The notes: generated by a model from the letters alone, not told the origin. DNA of 64,000 nt from Pandoraea pnomenusa (GCF_000767615.3 NZ_CP009553.3:1550001-1614000), one strand, 5' to 3'; counted from the first letter of the stretch, positions 35,646 to 44,853 are shown. Made by a program: numbers and translations.

Positions 35646-36404
35646 TCATGCGCGGGGGATGTCGGCGCGTCGTTCGACGGCACGTATCGCGTCGAACGTT
35701 TCCCGCGTGCGAACCATTTCGGTGACGATGATCGCGAGGTTCATGGCGTTGCGCCCCGCGCGCGCGGCGGCTTCGTCGTTTGCGCACGTCTCGAAGTACA
35801 TCTTCTCCACCTGGCGGTCGACCTGATACGCGAAGTCGCCCTCGGCGTCGTTGCGATGCAGTCCGAACCATTCCAGGGCGCGAACCAGTTCCGGCGATCG
35901 CACCAGATAAAGCCATTGCGAGTTGAGCACCGAGTCGGCGGTCCTGTCGTGCAGGAGGCCAACGCCGAAATCGTGAAACTCGGCGGCCACCGGCAGATCC
36001 TGATACCGCAGCGAAAGCAGCAGGCGGGCGGTGTCGTCGGGCGTCAGCGTCTCGGAGGCGGTGAGACCGCGCCAATCGTCCTTCACTTCGATCCGATGAT
36101 CGGCGACGCGAAACGCGGGCGCCTCGTTTTCCCCGACACAGAAATGAAGCTGGTCGCGATGCGCGGGCGCAACGTACCCGATGAGCTCGAGAAACGCATC
36201 GAACTGCGCTTGCGCGTTCGGGGCGTTGGCCAGACGGAAGATTGCCAGCTTGGCGTCTTCCTTGTGGGTGCCGAGGAACCAGTCCTTGATGCGGCCCCAA
36301 AGGCTGCGGACTTCGGCCTCGCTGCGCGCCCTGGTGCAGGTGTCGATGGCTTGCGCGCTGAGGGTGCGGGGCGTGCTGCCTGCCAGGGTGATGGGTGCGG
36401 CCAT
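35646..36404 (-). CDS. Putative type III effector-like protein, paralogue A
   Basis: A 252-residue soluble protein. At residues 35-60 it has LWGRIKDWF followed by LGTHKEDAKLAIFRLANA, which is nearly identical to its neighbour downstream of the promoter region and resembles the N-terminal translocation domain of Salmonella SPI-2 type III effectors (WEKIKDFF in SifA; a similar W-x-K-I-x-x-F-F block in SspH2). The rest of the domain, with PNAQAQFDAFLELIGYVAPAHRDQLHFC, also follows the effector pattern. The C-terminal two-thirds match nothing I know. No secretion genes lie in the window. A C11 tract sits 26 bases upstream of the start codon. Confidence 0.55.
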   Translation of the reverse strand: MAAPITLAGSTPRTLSAQAIDTCTRARSEAEVRSLWGRIKDWFLGTHKEDAKLAIFRLANAPNAQAQFDAFLELIGYVAPAHRDQLHFCVGENEAPAFRVADHRIEVKDDWRGLTASETLTPDDTARLLLSLRYQDLPVAAEFHDFGVGLLHDRTADSVLNSQWLYLVRSPELVRALEWFGLHRNDAEGDFAYQVDRQVEKMYFETCANDEAAARAGRNAMNLAIIVTEMVRTRETFDAIRAVERRADIPRA

Positions 36405-36429
36405 ATCCTCAAGACTCTCCTGTTGCAGT

Positions 36430-36471
36430 GGGGGGGGGGGAGGGGGGCGGCCCCCCGAGGGGGGCGGGGGG
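36430..36471 (+). repeat. G-tract array with an 11-base homopolymer
   Basis: A run of 11 G (36430-36440) is followed by runs of six G, six C, six G and six G. On the coding strand of paralogue A it is a C11 tract 26-36 bases before the ATG. The G6/C6 runs can fold into a 6-bp hairpin. Homopolymers of this length are prone to slipped-strand length change, so they could alter expression. Confidence 0.75.
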
Positions 36472-36515
36472 AATCGAAACCGGGCGTCAATGTCGACGCC
36501 GAAGTCGGCGTCGAT

Positions 36516-36551
36516 CCTGGCGTCAATCCCGGCATCAATCCCGGCGTCAAT
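36516..36551. repeat. 12-bp tandem repeats
   Basis: Three 12-bp units with consensus CCCGGCGTCAAT lie at 36516-36527, 36528-36539 and 36540-36551, with a degenerate fourth copy to the left. The last unit contains the stop codon of paralogue B. Confidence 0.75.
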
Positions 36552-37278
36552 CGCGCTGTCTTACCGCGGAGGTCAGCAGCACGAGCGTCGAGGCGTATTC
36601 TGAGAATCGATGAGCGTCGCTGTGCGACGCCCCGCCCGCCAGGAGCGTTTCGCGCACAAAATCGGTGACAAAGGGGTTGATCCTCATTTGTTCACTGTCC
36701 CGATGCATGCCGAGCACGTGCATCGCATCGAGGAGCGCGGGCATGCCGAACATGTGCCCGCGCGCCGCCTTGTGGAGCTGAGCGGGCGTCGCATCCGGTC
36801 CCAGCAGATCGAGATGGAGGCCTGCATGACTCATGCCCTCGATCACGCGATGATCGTCGTGCGTGAGCGTCATCAGCACCCGGCAGCTGTCTTCGATGCT
36901 CAGTGCCGGGCTTTGCTGCAGAAACGCCTCGGCATCGGTCTGCATCATGATGCGGTCGCCGCCGATCTGGAAATCGAGCCCATGGGCGCTCGCGATGTTC
37001 CACTTCAGAACCGAGCCGTGCTCAGGGGACACGTAGCGCGTGAGGTCGGCGAACGCCCTGAACTGTGTCTCGGTGTCCTGCGCATTGGCCAGCCTGAAGA
37101 TGGCCAGCTTGGCGTCTTCCTTGTGCGTGCCCATGAAGAAGTCCTTGATCCTTCCCCACAGGCTGGTGAGTTCCTTCTCGCTCGGCGCGCTCGCGTACCG
37201 GCCGATCTTGTCACTGTCGATTATCCGCTCGAAATGTCCGGCGAGCGCAATGTGGCTTGGGGTCACAGAGGTAGTCAT
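36547..37278 (-). CDS. Putative type III effector-like protein, paralogue B
   Basis: A 243-residue soluble protein, paralogous to the downstream gene. Residues 41-66 read WGRIKDFF, MGTHKEDAKLAIFRLANA, about 30 of 38 residues identical with paralogue A across this block. The WGRIKDFF string is close to the WEKIKDFF of SifA. Beyond residue 100 the two diverge. The start is placed at ATG 37278 because MTTSVTPSHIALAG lines up with MAAPITLAG of paralogue A; ATG 37335 is a possible longer start (MDDLPQ). It ends in the 12-bp repeats, 142 bases before paralogue A on the same strand. Confidence 0.55.
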   Translation of the reverse strand: MTTSVTPSHIALAGHFERIIDSDKIGRYASAPSEKELTSLWGRIKDFFMGTHKEDAKLAIFRLANAQDTETQFRAFADLTRYVSPEHGSVLKWNIASAHGLDFQIGGDRIMMQTDAEAFLQQSPALSIEDSCRVLMTLTHDDHRVIEGMSHAGLHLDLLGPDATPAQLHKAARGHMFGMPALLDAMHVLGMHRDSEQMRINPFVTDFVRETLLAGGASHSDAHRFSEYASTLVLLTSAVRQRD

Positions 37279-37510
37279 GTGAGGTTGGGTATCCTGGGTC
37301 GCAGCGCCGGCGGGCACTTGGGGAAGGTCATCCATGGGCGGACGGCAAACGCCAATGTCCGCCCCGAGGATTGTCGCGAGATCAAACGCCCATGGATTCC
37401 AGAAATCGTCCCGTGCACGGCGAGAATTCCGGGGCACTGATAGCATGTGGCTTTGCTCGACGCATCGGTCTCCCACGTTGCGTCGTTGCCATCCACCGAG
37501 GAGTCCTGCG

Positions 37511-38038
37511 ACGTCGATTTCCCTTTACCGCGCCACTATCCCCGTCTACCTGCGCGGCCTGACCGTCATGGCCGACTACATCAAGAAGGCGCGCATGCAT
37601 TGCGAGACCCGGGGGCTCGATCCGGCGACGATCCTTCAGGCAAGACTCGCGCCCGACATGCTCGACTTCGTCGCGCAGGTCCAGCGAGTGAGCGATACGG
37701 CAAAGTTCGCTGTGGCGCGTCTGACGGGGCTGGAGTCGCCGAAGTTCGACGACAACGAGACGACGTTCGACCAGTTGCGCGATCGCATCGCGAATACCGA
37801 GGCGTTCATTGCGGGCGTGCTCGAAGACCGCTTTGACGGCGCCGATTCGCGGCAGATCACGCTGAAGTTCAAGGAATACCAGACCACGATGGACGCGGTC
37901 GATTACCTCCTGAAGTTCGCGTTGCCGAACTTCTATTTCCATGTGACGACCACGCACGACATTCTGCGGGCACAGGGGGTGGAGGTCGGCAAGACCGACT
38001 ATCTGGGGCCGTTCGAGATGGAGAAGATCCCGGCGTGA
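37511..38038 (+). CDS. DUF1993 family protein with probable ACG start
   Basis: A 175-residue soluble protein of the DUF1993 family (four-helix, DinB-like). The family N-terminus, usually MS-x-S-LY-x-A-x-(I/V)-P-V-F-x-R-x-L, is present here as TSISLYRATIPVYLRGL, and the later blocks ARLAPDMLDFVAQVQRVSDTAK and FALPNFYFHVTTTHDILR are complete. The first in-frame ATG (37568) would remove this conserved 19-residue start. ACG 37511 sits exactly where the family ATG belongs, 7 bases after GAGGAG (37498-37503). So either ACG initiates translation weakly or the gene has lost its ATG. Confidence 0.85.
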   Translation, partial: TSISLYRATIPVYLRGLTVMADYIKKARMHCETRGLDPATILQARLAPDMLDFVAQVQRVSDTAKFAVARLTGLESPKFDDNETTFDQLRDRIANTEAFIAGVLEDRFDGADSRQITLKFKEYQTTMDAVDYLLKFALPNFYFHVTTTHDILRAQGVEVGKTDYLGPFEMEKIPA

Positions 38039-38059
38039 TGTCGGGGATCGAAGGCAAGC

Positions 38060-38083
38060 CCCGCCGCCCATGAGGGCGGCGGG
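38060..38083. terminator. Hairpin between convergent DUF1993 and GNAT genes
   Basis: CCCGCCGCCC and GGGCGGCGGG form a perfect 10-bp GC stem with loop ATGA, 21 bases after the DUF1993 stop. There is no T tract. It could act as a bidirectional stop for the convergent genes. Confidence 0.45.
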
Positions 38084-38139
38084 TGCCGGGGGGGGGGCGG
38101 GTACGAAGGCGTCTCGACCCGGGTCGCGGGCGCCGCGTG

Positions 38140-38670
38140 TCAGCGTGTGGCGATCGGCAGGTACATGCGCAGTTCGTCCTGAAAGCGGTTGCCCACGCGC
38201 ATGGCATCGGGTTCCCGGCCGATCTCGACGAAACCGAAGGACTGGTACAGGGCGATGGCCGCGCGGTTGTCGGCGCTCACCTGCAGCGTGACGTGACGCA
38301 AGCCTGGCTGCGAGCGTGCGAGGGCGAGTGCGGCGTCGACCAGTGCACGGCCAATGCCGCGCCCCGTCGCATCGGCCTGCACGTACATGCCCCATAGAAA
38401 GCCGACGTGCGCGAACTTCGGGCGCGGCTGCCGCCCGAGGCCAAGCACGCCGACCAGACGGTGGTGCCCGAACGCACCGAAGACACCGCTCTCGGGCCGT
38501 GCCGTCAGCCATTCACGCACGCGCGCCAGCGGCCAGTCTTTCTCCTCCTCATAGCTCGAACCGAACGCCTCGGGGTGCGCCTGCAACCCGGCGAGTCGCA
38601 GTGCCTGAAAGGCGGGCGCATCGGTCGGCACGAGCCGTCTCACGTCGACGCCGGACGGTGGTGCCGTCAT
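38140..38670 (-). CDS. GNAT family N-acetyltransferase
   Basis: A 176-residue acetyl-CoA-dependent acyltransferase. The N-terminus VRRLVPTDAPAFQALRLAGL and the pantetheine loop VQADATGRGIGRALVDAALALAR (Q/R-x-x-G-x-G/A motif as ATGRGIG) are typical, followed by VSADNRAAIALYQSFGFVEIGREPDAMRV. The substrate is unknown. Its ATG overlaps the stop of the preceding DJ-1/PfpI gene by 4 nt (38667-38670), so the two are co-translated. Confidence 0.9.
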   Translation of the reverse strand: MTAPPSGVDVRRLVPTDAPAFQALRLAGLQAHPEAFGSSYEEEKDWPLARVREWLTARPESGVFGAFGHHRLVGVLGLGRQPRPKFAHVGFLWGMYVQADATGRGIGRALVDAALALARSQPGLRHVTLQVSADNRAAIALYQSFGFVEIGREPDAMRVGNRFQDELRMYLPIATR

Positions 38671-39356
38671 GGCAGGCGCGGCTCCATCATGGCCAGCACC
38701 GTGCGTGCGGCCTCCTCGGACGAGGCCGGATTCTGGCCGGTCACCAGCCTGCCGTCGCCGACCACATGCGATTGCCAGTTGCCACCCTTCTCATACAGCC
38801 CGCCCAGGCGCGTGAGTTCGTCTTCCACGAGAAACGGCACCACGTCGGTCAAACCGACGGCGTCTTCCTCTTCGTTCGTGAAGCCTGTCACGCGTCGCCC
38901 GCGCACGAGCGGCTCGCCGTTTTCGCCGCGAACCTGCCGCAGCACGCCCGGTGCGTGGCAGACGAACCCGATGGGTTTGCCGGCGCGCTCGAAGGCTTCG
39001 ATCAGGTGGATGGAGTTGGGGTCCTGCGCCAGGTCCCAGAGCGGGCCGTGGCCGCCCGGGTAGAACACGGCATCGTAGTCGTCGGCTTTGACGTCGGCCA
39101 GCCGGAGCGTGTTGGCCAGCGCCTTTTGCGCTTCGGGGTCCTCGCGGAAGCGGCGCGTGGCGTCGGTCTGGGCGTCGGGCGCATCGCTCTTCGGGTCGAG
39201 CGGCGGCTGACCGCCGGCCGGTGAGGCCAGTGTGACGTTGAGCCCTTCGTCGATGAAGACATAGTAGGGCGCGGCGAATTCTTCCAGCCAGAAGCCGGTT
39301 GCCTTGCCGGTGTCGCCGAGGCGGTCGTGCGAGGTCAGAACCATCAGGATGTCCAT
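38667..39356 (-). CDS. DJ-1/PfpI superfamily protein (Hsp31/glyoxalase III-like)
   Basis: A 229-residue class I glutamine-amidotransferase-like protein. MDILMVLTSHDRLGDTGKATGFWLEEFAAPYYVF is the normal start of the Hsp31/ThiJ group, FYPGGHGPLWDL carries the conserved Gly-Gly-His, and FVCHAPGVL carries the nucleophile elbow Cys followed by His. Such proteins detoxify methylglyoxal, act as chaperones or repair glycated groups. The start at ATG 39356 matches the family. It overlaps the downstream GNAT gene. Confidence 0.9.
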   Translation of the reverse strand: MDILMVLTSHDRLGDTGKATGFWLEEFAAPYYVFIDEGLNVTLASPAGGQPPLDPKSDAPDAQTDATRRFREDPEAQKALANTLRLADVKADDYDAVFYPGGHGPLWDLAQDPNSIHLIEAFERAGKPIGFVCHAPGVLRQVRGENGEPLVRGRRVTGFTNEEEDAVGLTDVVPFLVEDELTRLGGLYEKGGNWQSHVVGDGRLVTGQNPASSEEAARTVLAMMEPRLP

Positions 39357-39640
39357 GAAGCATCTCCCTGTAGAGTCGGCCATGCGGCTCATTTTACCTG
39401 TCATGCGCGGGCGTCGCAGGCGACGGCGTGTTGCCGCACAGGTTCCCTTTTCCTGGCCGACGCGATGCTTCGGCGCGGAGGGCGCCGACGGTCGTCTTGT
39501 GAGCGGAATTCACACGAAATCGCAATCGAATTCGATTTGCGGCGCCGCGCGGCTCGGCTATGCTGGTGCGGATGCGGGCCCCGCCCGCCGCCGTCCTCTT
39601 TTCCGACCCGGCAGAAACTGCCAGTTCCGTGGAGCAAGAC

Positions 39641-40255
39641 ATGCAATTGATTGGAATGCTGGATTCCCCGTACGTGCGTCGTGTGGCGATCTGCCTGAAG
39701 CTGCTGGGGCTTCCCTACGAACATCGCTCGTTGTCGGTGTTCCGTACGTTCGACGAATTCTCCGCGATCAACCCGGTTGTCAAGGCGCCCACGCTCGTGG
39801 CGGATGACGGCACGGTCCTCATGGATTCGACGCTCATCCTTCAGTACCTGGAATCGCTGGTCGACGCCGAACGGCGCCTGGTGCCGATGGCGCCCGAGGC
39901 CAGGTTGCGCGCGCTGCGACTCACGGGCCTCGCGCTCGCCGCATGCGAGAAATCGGTGCAACTCGTCTATGAGCGTGAATTGCGCCCGAGCGAGAAGCGC
40001 CACTCGCCATGGACCGATCGCGTGCGCACTCAATTGCATGCAGCGTTTCAGGCCCTGGAGCTGGAGTTGGCACAGGTGCCGCTCGTGGCCACGCCGGACC
40101 AGATCGGCGAGCACGGTGTGACGGTGGCGGTCGCGTGGCGTTTCCATCAATTGATGCTGCCGGAGATCGATTTCGGCGATCAGTTTCCCGAGTTGGCCAA
40201 TTTCTCCGCGCAGGCCGAGGCGCTGCCGGCCTTCCGGGAGACGCCGCCGCTGTAA
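39641..40255 (+). CDS. Glutathione S-transferase family protein
   Basis: A 204-residue cytosolic protein with an N-terminal thioredoxin-like GST domain (MQLIGMLDSPYVRRVAICLKLLGLPYEH; NPVVKAPTLV with the cis-Pro; DSTLILQYLE binding the glutathione gamma-Glu) and an all-helical C-terminal domain. Ser9 is in the catalytic position. The start at ATG 39641 is preceded by GGAGCAAGAC. A perfect terminator follows. Confidence 0.9.
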   Translation: MQLIGMLDSPYVRRVAICLKLLGLPYEHRSLSVFRTFDEFSAINPVVKAPTLVADDGTVLMDSTLILQYLESLVDAERRLVPMAPEARLRALRLTGLALAACEKSVQLVYERELRPSEKRHSPWTDRVRTQLHAAFQALELELAQVPLVATPDQIGEHGVTVAVAWRFHQLMLPEIDFGDQFPELANFSAQAEALPAFRETPPL

Positions 40256-40293
40256 CGCGTGCCGTGCGCGGGTGGGCATGCACCGCGATCGAC

Positions 40294-40327
40294 AAAAAAA
40301 GCCGGACGGCAAACCGTCCGGCTTTTT
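40294..40327. terminator. Bidirectional Rho-independent terminator
   Basis: AAAAAAA, then GCCGGACGG and CCGTCCGGC forming a perfect 9-bp stem with a CAAA loop, then TTTTT. It serves the glutathione S-transferase gene and the convergent ABC-2 permease gene. Confidence 0.9.
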
Positions 40328-40365
40328 GCGTTGCGCGTCGCATTGGGGCGCTGCGCCGCGGCGGA

Positions 40366-41135
40366 TCAGCTCTTGAGTCGGTACCCCGTCTTGAACATCC
40401 AGGCGACGACGGCGAGGAAAACGGCGAGGAAAACGAGCGTCATGCCGAGACTCACGCCGACGCTCACGTCGGCCAGCCCGTAGAAGCTCCAGCGAAATCC
40501 GCTGATGAGATACACCACCGGATTGAACAGCGTGACGGTACGCCAGAACGGCGGCAGGATGCTCGTCGAGTAGAAGCTGCCCCCGAGGAACGTGAGCGGC
40601 GTGATGATGAGCAGCGGCACGAGTTGCAGTTTTTCGAAGCCGTCGGCCCAGATGCCGATGATGAAGCCCAGCAGACTGAAGGTCACCGCGGTGAGCACCA
40701 GGAACAGAATCATCCACAGCGGATGCTCGATGCGCAGCGGCACGAAGAGTGCCGCGGTGCCCAGCATGATGACGCCCAGAACGATCGACTTCGTGGCCGC
40801 CGCGCCGACATAGGCGCACACGATTTCCATGTACGACACCGGCGCGGAGAGCACCTCGTAGATCGTGCCGGTGAAGCGGGGGAAGTAGATGCCGAACGAC
40901 GCGTTGGTCACGCTCTGCGTGAGCAGCGAGAGCATGATCAGCCCGGGCACGATGAACGCACCGTACGGCACACCCTCGATCTCGGGAATGCGCGAGCCGA
41001 TGGCCGCGCCGAATACCACGAAGTACAGCGAAGTCGAGATGACCGGCGAGATGATGCTCTGCATCAGCGTGCGACGCGTGCGCGCCATCTCGAAGTTGTA
41101 GATCGCCCTGACGGCGTAGAGATTCATGGCGCGAC

Positions 41136-41139
<4 letters not shown>
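40366..41139 (-). CDS. ABC-2 type exporter permease
   Basis: A 257-residue inner-membrane protein with six hydrophobic helices of the ABC-2 (NodJ/YadH) type; the segment SIILGVIML-like and [31 protein letters not shown] is the conserved block. It pairs with the ATPase gene immediately upstream, whose stop it overlaps by 4 nt. Substrates of YadGH-type exporters are not known. Confidence 0.9.
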
Positions 41140-42065
<926 letters not shown>

Positions 42066-42306
42066 GGCGGCGACGATAGCACAGGCGTGAGAAACACGTG
42101 AGGCAGACGTAGGGCAGCCGTGGAGCACGCGCGCAGGGTTGCATTCTGCCCGGGCCCGGGCCCGGGTGCCGGGCGCGGCGTGGGCGAGCGCCGCGGCGAC
42201 GCACGTGCGCGCCGCCGGGGTTCGCGTTCGGGAGCGAAGCGCGCGCGAATCGGGGGCGCCGTGGTCGCCGCGCGCCCCCGACTCGTGGCTTCAGGCGGTC
42301 ATGCCT

Positions 42307-42735
42307 TCAGCCCTTGGGCATCTCCTTCGGCACGATCACCATCCAGTTCATCCCGAACTTGTCCTTGACCATGCCGAACGACGTGGCAAAGAACGTCTCG
42401 CCGAGCGGCATGTTGACCTCGCCGCCGTCGGCCAGGGCGTTGAACGCCTTCTCGGCGGCGCTCGCCTCGGTGAAGTCGACCGACAGCGAGAAGCCGTCGA
42501 ACTTGGGCTTGCCGCTCACCATGCCGTCCGAGGCCATCACCATCGTGTCGCCGATGTGGAACTCGCCGTGCATGATCTTCTCATCGCTGCCCGGCGGCAG
42601 CATGCCTTCGGGGCAGCGCTCGGGACTCTCGCCGTAGCGCATCATCATGCCGCGCTTCGCGCCCAGTGACTTCTCGTAAAACGTAATCGCCTCTTCGCAA
42701 CGACCTTCGAAAAACAGATAGGAATGGACTTGCAT
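42307..42735 (-). CDS. PhnB-like VOC protein
   Basis: A 142-residue glyoxalase-fold protein of the PhnB/3-demethylubiquinone-9-like group: VHSYLFFEGRCEEAITFYEKSLGAKRGMMMRYGES, then HGEFHIGDTMVMASDG, then GGEVNMPLGETFFATSFGMVKDKFGMNWMVI. It probably forms homodimers; the reaction is unknown. The gene stands alone. Confidence 0.9.
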   Translation of the reverse strand: MQVHSYLFFEGRCEEAITFYEKSLGAKRGMMMRYGESPERCPEGMLPPGSDEKIMHGEFHIGDTMVMASDGMVSGKPKFDGFSLSVDFTEASAAEKAFNALADGGEVNMPLGETFFATSFGMVKDKFGMNWMVIVPKEMPKG

Positions 42736-42825
42736 GGAGCGCTCCTCGTGATGTCCGGAAAAGCGGGGGCGGACCAGCCGGCGGCTGGTGAACGCCCGCG
42801 CAGGGGAATGCAGCAGCGATGCGTG

Positions 42826-43038
42826 CTACAGGCGGAAATACGACTTCGACGACTTCAATGACTTCAATGACTTCGCGTTGTGATGCTCCTCGGGCGGCAC
42901 CGCGTCGAGCGTCGCGAGCGCCGGGGAGTCATGTCCGGGACGCGTGCCAGCTTTCCCCGTGCGCATTGCATCCAGCCATGCGGTGTGGAATGCACGAATG
43001 GCAGCGTTGTCGCCGTGTTGGGAATACGTCTCAACCAT
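42826..43038 (-). CDS. Small hypothetical protein with KSL repeats, divergent from TetR
   Basis: A 70-residue protein, not recognised. MVETYSQHGDNAAIRAFHTAWLDAMRTG is helical and the C-terminus ends in a repeated Lys-Ser-Leu/Ser motif encoded by three 9-bp repeats (CTTCAATGA-type). The start is well supported: GGAGG lies five bases before the ATG. It is divergent from a TetR gene, and both share the twin operators between them, which makes it a likely target of TetR. Confidence 0.55.
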   Translation of the reverse strand: MVETYSQHGDNAAIRAFHTAWLDAMRTGKAGTRPGHDSPALATLDAVPPEEHHNAKSLKSLKSSKSYFRL

Positions 43039-43089
43039 AGTGCCTCCGCGTGAAAAGCGTGGATGTCGATGCAATGCAACTTGTCTTTG

Positions 43090-43134
43090 TGGACAGTGTA
43101 CACAAACAATAGCAGACATAATGGACACTGTCCA
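43090..43134. promoter_or_regulatory. Twin TetR operators in a divergent promoter
   Basis: TGGACAGTGTACA (43090-43102) and TGGACACTGTCCA (43122-43134) are two copies of a 6-1-6 palindrome (TGGACA-N-TGTCCA) 32 bp apart, about three helical turns. The pair also creates a perfect 13-base inverted repeat (43087-43099 with 43125-43137). CATAAT at 43117 is a plausible -10 for the TetR gene, overlapped by the second operator. Confidence 0.7.
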
Positions 43135-43146
43135 CAAGGGGTAGTC

Positions 43147-43797
43147 ATGACAGAACAAGAGACGGTCACGGGGCCAGCACGCACGACTTACCGCCACGGC
43201 GACCTGCGCCGGGCGTTGCTGGATGCCGGTATCGCGCTGGCGCGCGACGGCGGACCGGACGCTGTGATCCTACGCGAGGCGACGCGTCGTGCCGGGGTGG
43301 TTCCCAATGCGGCGTACCGGCACTTCGCGAATCGGCAGGCGTTGCTCGATGCGGTGCGCGCGGCGTCGCTCGCGGCGCTGGCCGTGGGCATCGAGCGGGA
43401 AATCGCGGCGCTCGACGCGCCGTTGCAAGACACCGTGGCGCATGCGCGGGCGGTGCTGCGTGCGGTCGGCATCGGCTATCTGCATTTCGCGAGGGCGCAA
43501 CCGGGCCTGTTTCGCACCGCGTTCGCGCCATCGGAGAATGTGCGCTCCGCCGGCGGGCCGGAGAAGGCGGGGGCGAGCGGCCTGAATCCGTTCGAGCTGC
43601 TCGGGGCGGCGCTCGACGGCATGGTGGCCGCCGGGATCATCGACGCCGGGCAGCGTCCCGGTGCGGAGTATCTGGCCTGGGCGGCGGTGCACGGACTGGC
43701 GGTGCTCGTCATCGACGGCCCACTGCGCGATCTTCCCGACGATCAGGTCGACGGACTGGGCCAACGGCTCGTGGCGATGGTCGAGAAGGGGTTGTAA
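43147..43797 (+). CDS. TetR/AcrR family regulator
   Basis: A 216-residue repressor. The N-terminal helix-turn-helix reads RHGDLRRALLDAGIALARDGGPDAVILREATRRAGVVPNAAYRHFANRQALLDAV (residues about 16-70); the rest is an all-helical ligand domain with a TetR_C_33-like region. Promoter palindromes lie immediately upstream of the ATG, 13 bases from it, so autorepression is likely. The divergent small gene is the only other obvious target. Confidence 0.9.
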   Translation: MTEQETVTGPARTTYRHGDLRRALLDAGIALARDGGPDAVILREATRRAGVVPNAAYRHFANRQALLDAVRAASLAALAVGIEREIAALDAPLQDTVAHARAVLRAVGIGYLHFARAQPGLFRTAFAPSENVRSAGGPEKAGASGLNPFELLGAALDGMVAAGIIDAGQRPGAEYLAWAAVHGLAVLVIDGPLRDLPDDQVDGLGQRLVAMVEKGL

Positions 43798-43947
43798 CGA
43801 TCCGTCGTGGCCCAACTGCGGCTCGCGGCATTGCCGTGACCTCGCCGACAATCCCCGTCAAGGATTGACGAGGGTGTTGCATGGGTGTCGGGAGGGTGTC
43901 GGGAGGGCGCGGCGAAGCCGTCGCGAGGAGCGTGATGGGCGGGGGGA

Positions 43948-44853
43948 TCAGGGTGAGGTCAGCCGTGGCGTGAGCAAATCGGCCAGCCAGTTCATGAAGG
44001 CCTGCGCGCGGCGAGGCAGATGCCTGCGATTCGCGTACAGCAGGGTCACCGCCAGCGGCTCGGCCTGAAACTCGGGCAATACCTCCTGCAAGGCGCCATC
44101 GGCCAGTAGTGCGCGTACACCGCTTTCCGGCGCCTGGATCAGTCCCAGGCCGGCGAGGCACGCGGCCTGATAGGCGTCGGCATTGTTCACCGTGAGCACG
44201 CCTTCCATCGGCCACTGCGCATAACGTTCGCCGTCGAAATACTCCCAGCCGGCCGGGCGCGTGCCCAGCGTGGTCGTGTAGTGAATCAGCCGATGCGCGC
44301 CGAGATCGTCGAGCGTGCGGGGCACGCCGAAGCGCTCGAGATACGCGGGACTCGCCACGTTGACCTGGCGCATGCGCCCGAGCGGCCGGGCGATCAACGT
44401 GGAATCGGCCACGGCGCCGACACGCAGCACGCAGTCGAACCCCTCGCGCACGAGATCGACGCGGCGGTCGGTGCTCGACAGCTCGATGCGCAGTGCGGGA
44501 TGTTGCGCCAGAAAAGTCGGCAACTGCGGGATGACGGTCGTGCGTGCCAGCGTCGCCGGCAGGTCCACGCGCAGGCGTCCCGTGAGCGCCTGGCCGCGCG
44601 CGACGAACATCGTCTCCCATTCCTCCATGTCGGCGAGCAGGTCCTTGCATCGCTCGACACACGCCTGACCGTCCTGGGTGAGTTGCACGCGACGCGTGGT
44701 GCGATGCAGCAGTCGCGTGCCGAGCTTCGTCTCGAGCTGCTTGATCGCATTGGACACGCTCGCACGCGGCAGGCCAAGACTGTCCGCAGCCTGGGTGAAA
44801 CTGCCCGTTTCCGTGACGCGCACGAAGATGCGCATGGCGTCGAGTTGATGCAT
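43948..44853 (-). CDS. LysR family transcriptional regulator
   Basis: A 301-residue regulator with an N-terminal winged helix (FVRVTETGSFTQAADSLGLPRASVSNAIKQLETKLGTRLLHRTTRRVQLTQDG) and a type 2 periplasmic-binding-like effector domain of the CrgA group. It is divergent from the SDR gene (intergenic 240 bases, fairly AT-rich near 44,880-44,940) and probably regulates it. Confidence 0.93.
   Translation of the reverse strand: MHQLDAMRIFVRVTETGSFTQAADSLGLPRASVSNAIKQLETKLGTRLLHRTTRRVQLTQDGQACVERCKDLLADMEEWETMFVARGQALTGRLRVDLPATLARTTVIPQLPTFLAQHPALRIELSSTDRRVDLVREGFDCVLRVGAVADSTLIARPLGRMRQVNVASPAYLERFGVPRTLDDLGAHRLIHYTTTLGTRPAGWEYFDGERYAQWPMEGVLTVNNADAYQAACLAGLGLIQAPESGVRALLADGALQEVLPEFQAEPLAVTLLYANRRHLPRRAQAFMNWLADLLTPRLTSP

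Noticed and set aside
42148-42168. Repeated CCCGGG palindromes before the PhnB-like gene
   Set aside because: They look like simple GC-rich sequence; no stem followed by T tract and no regulator nearby.
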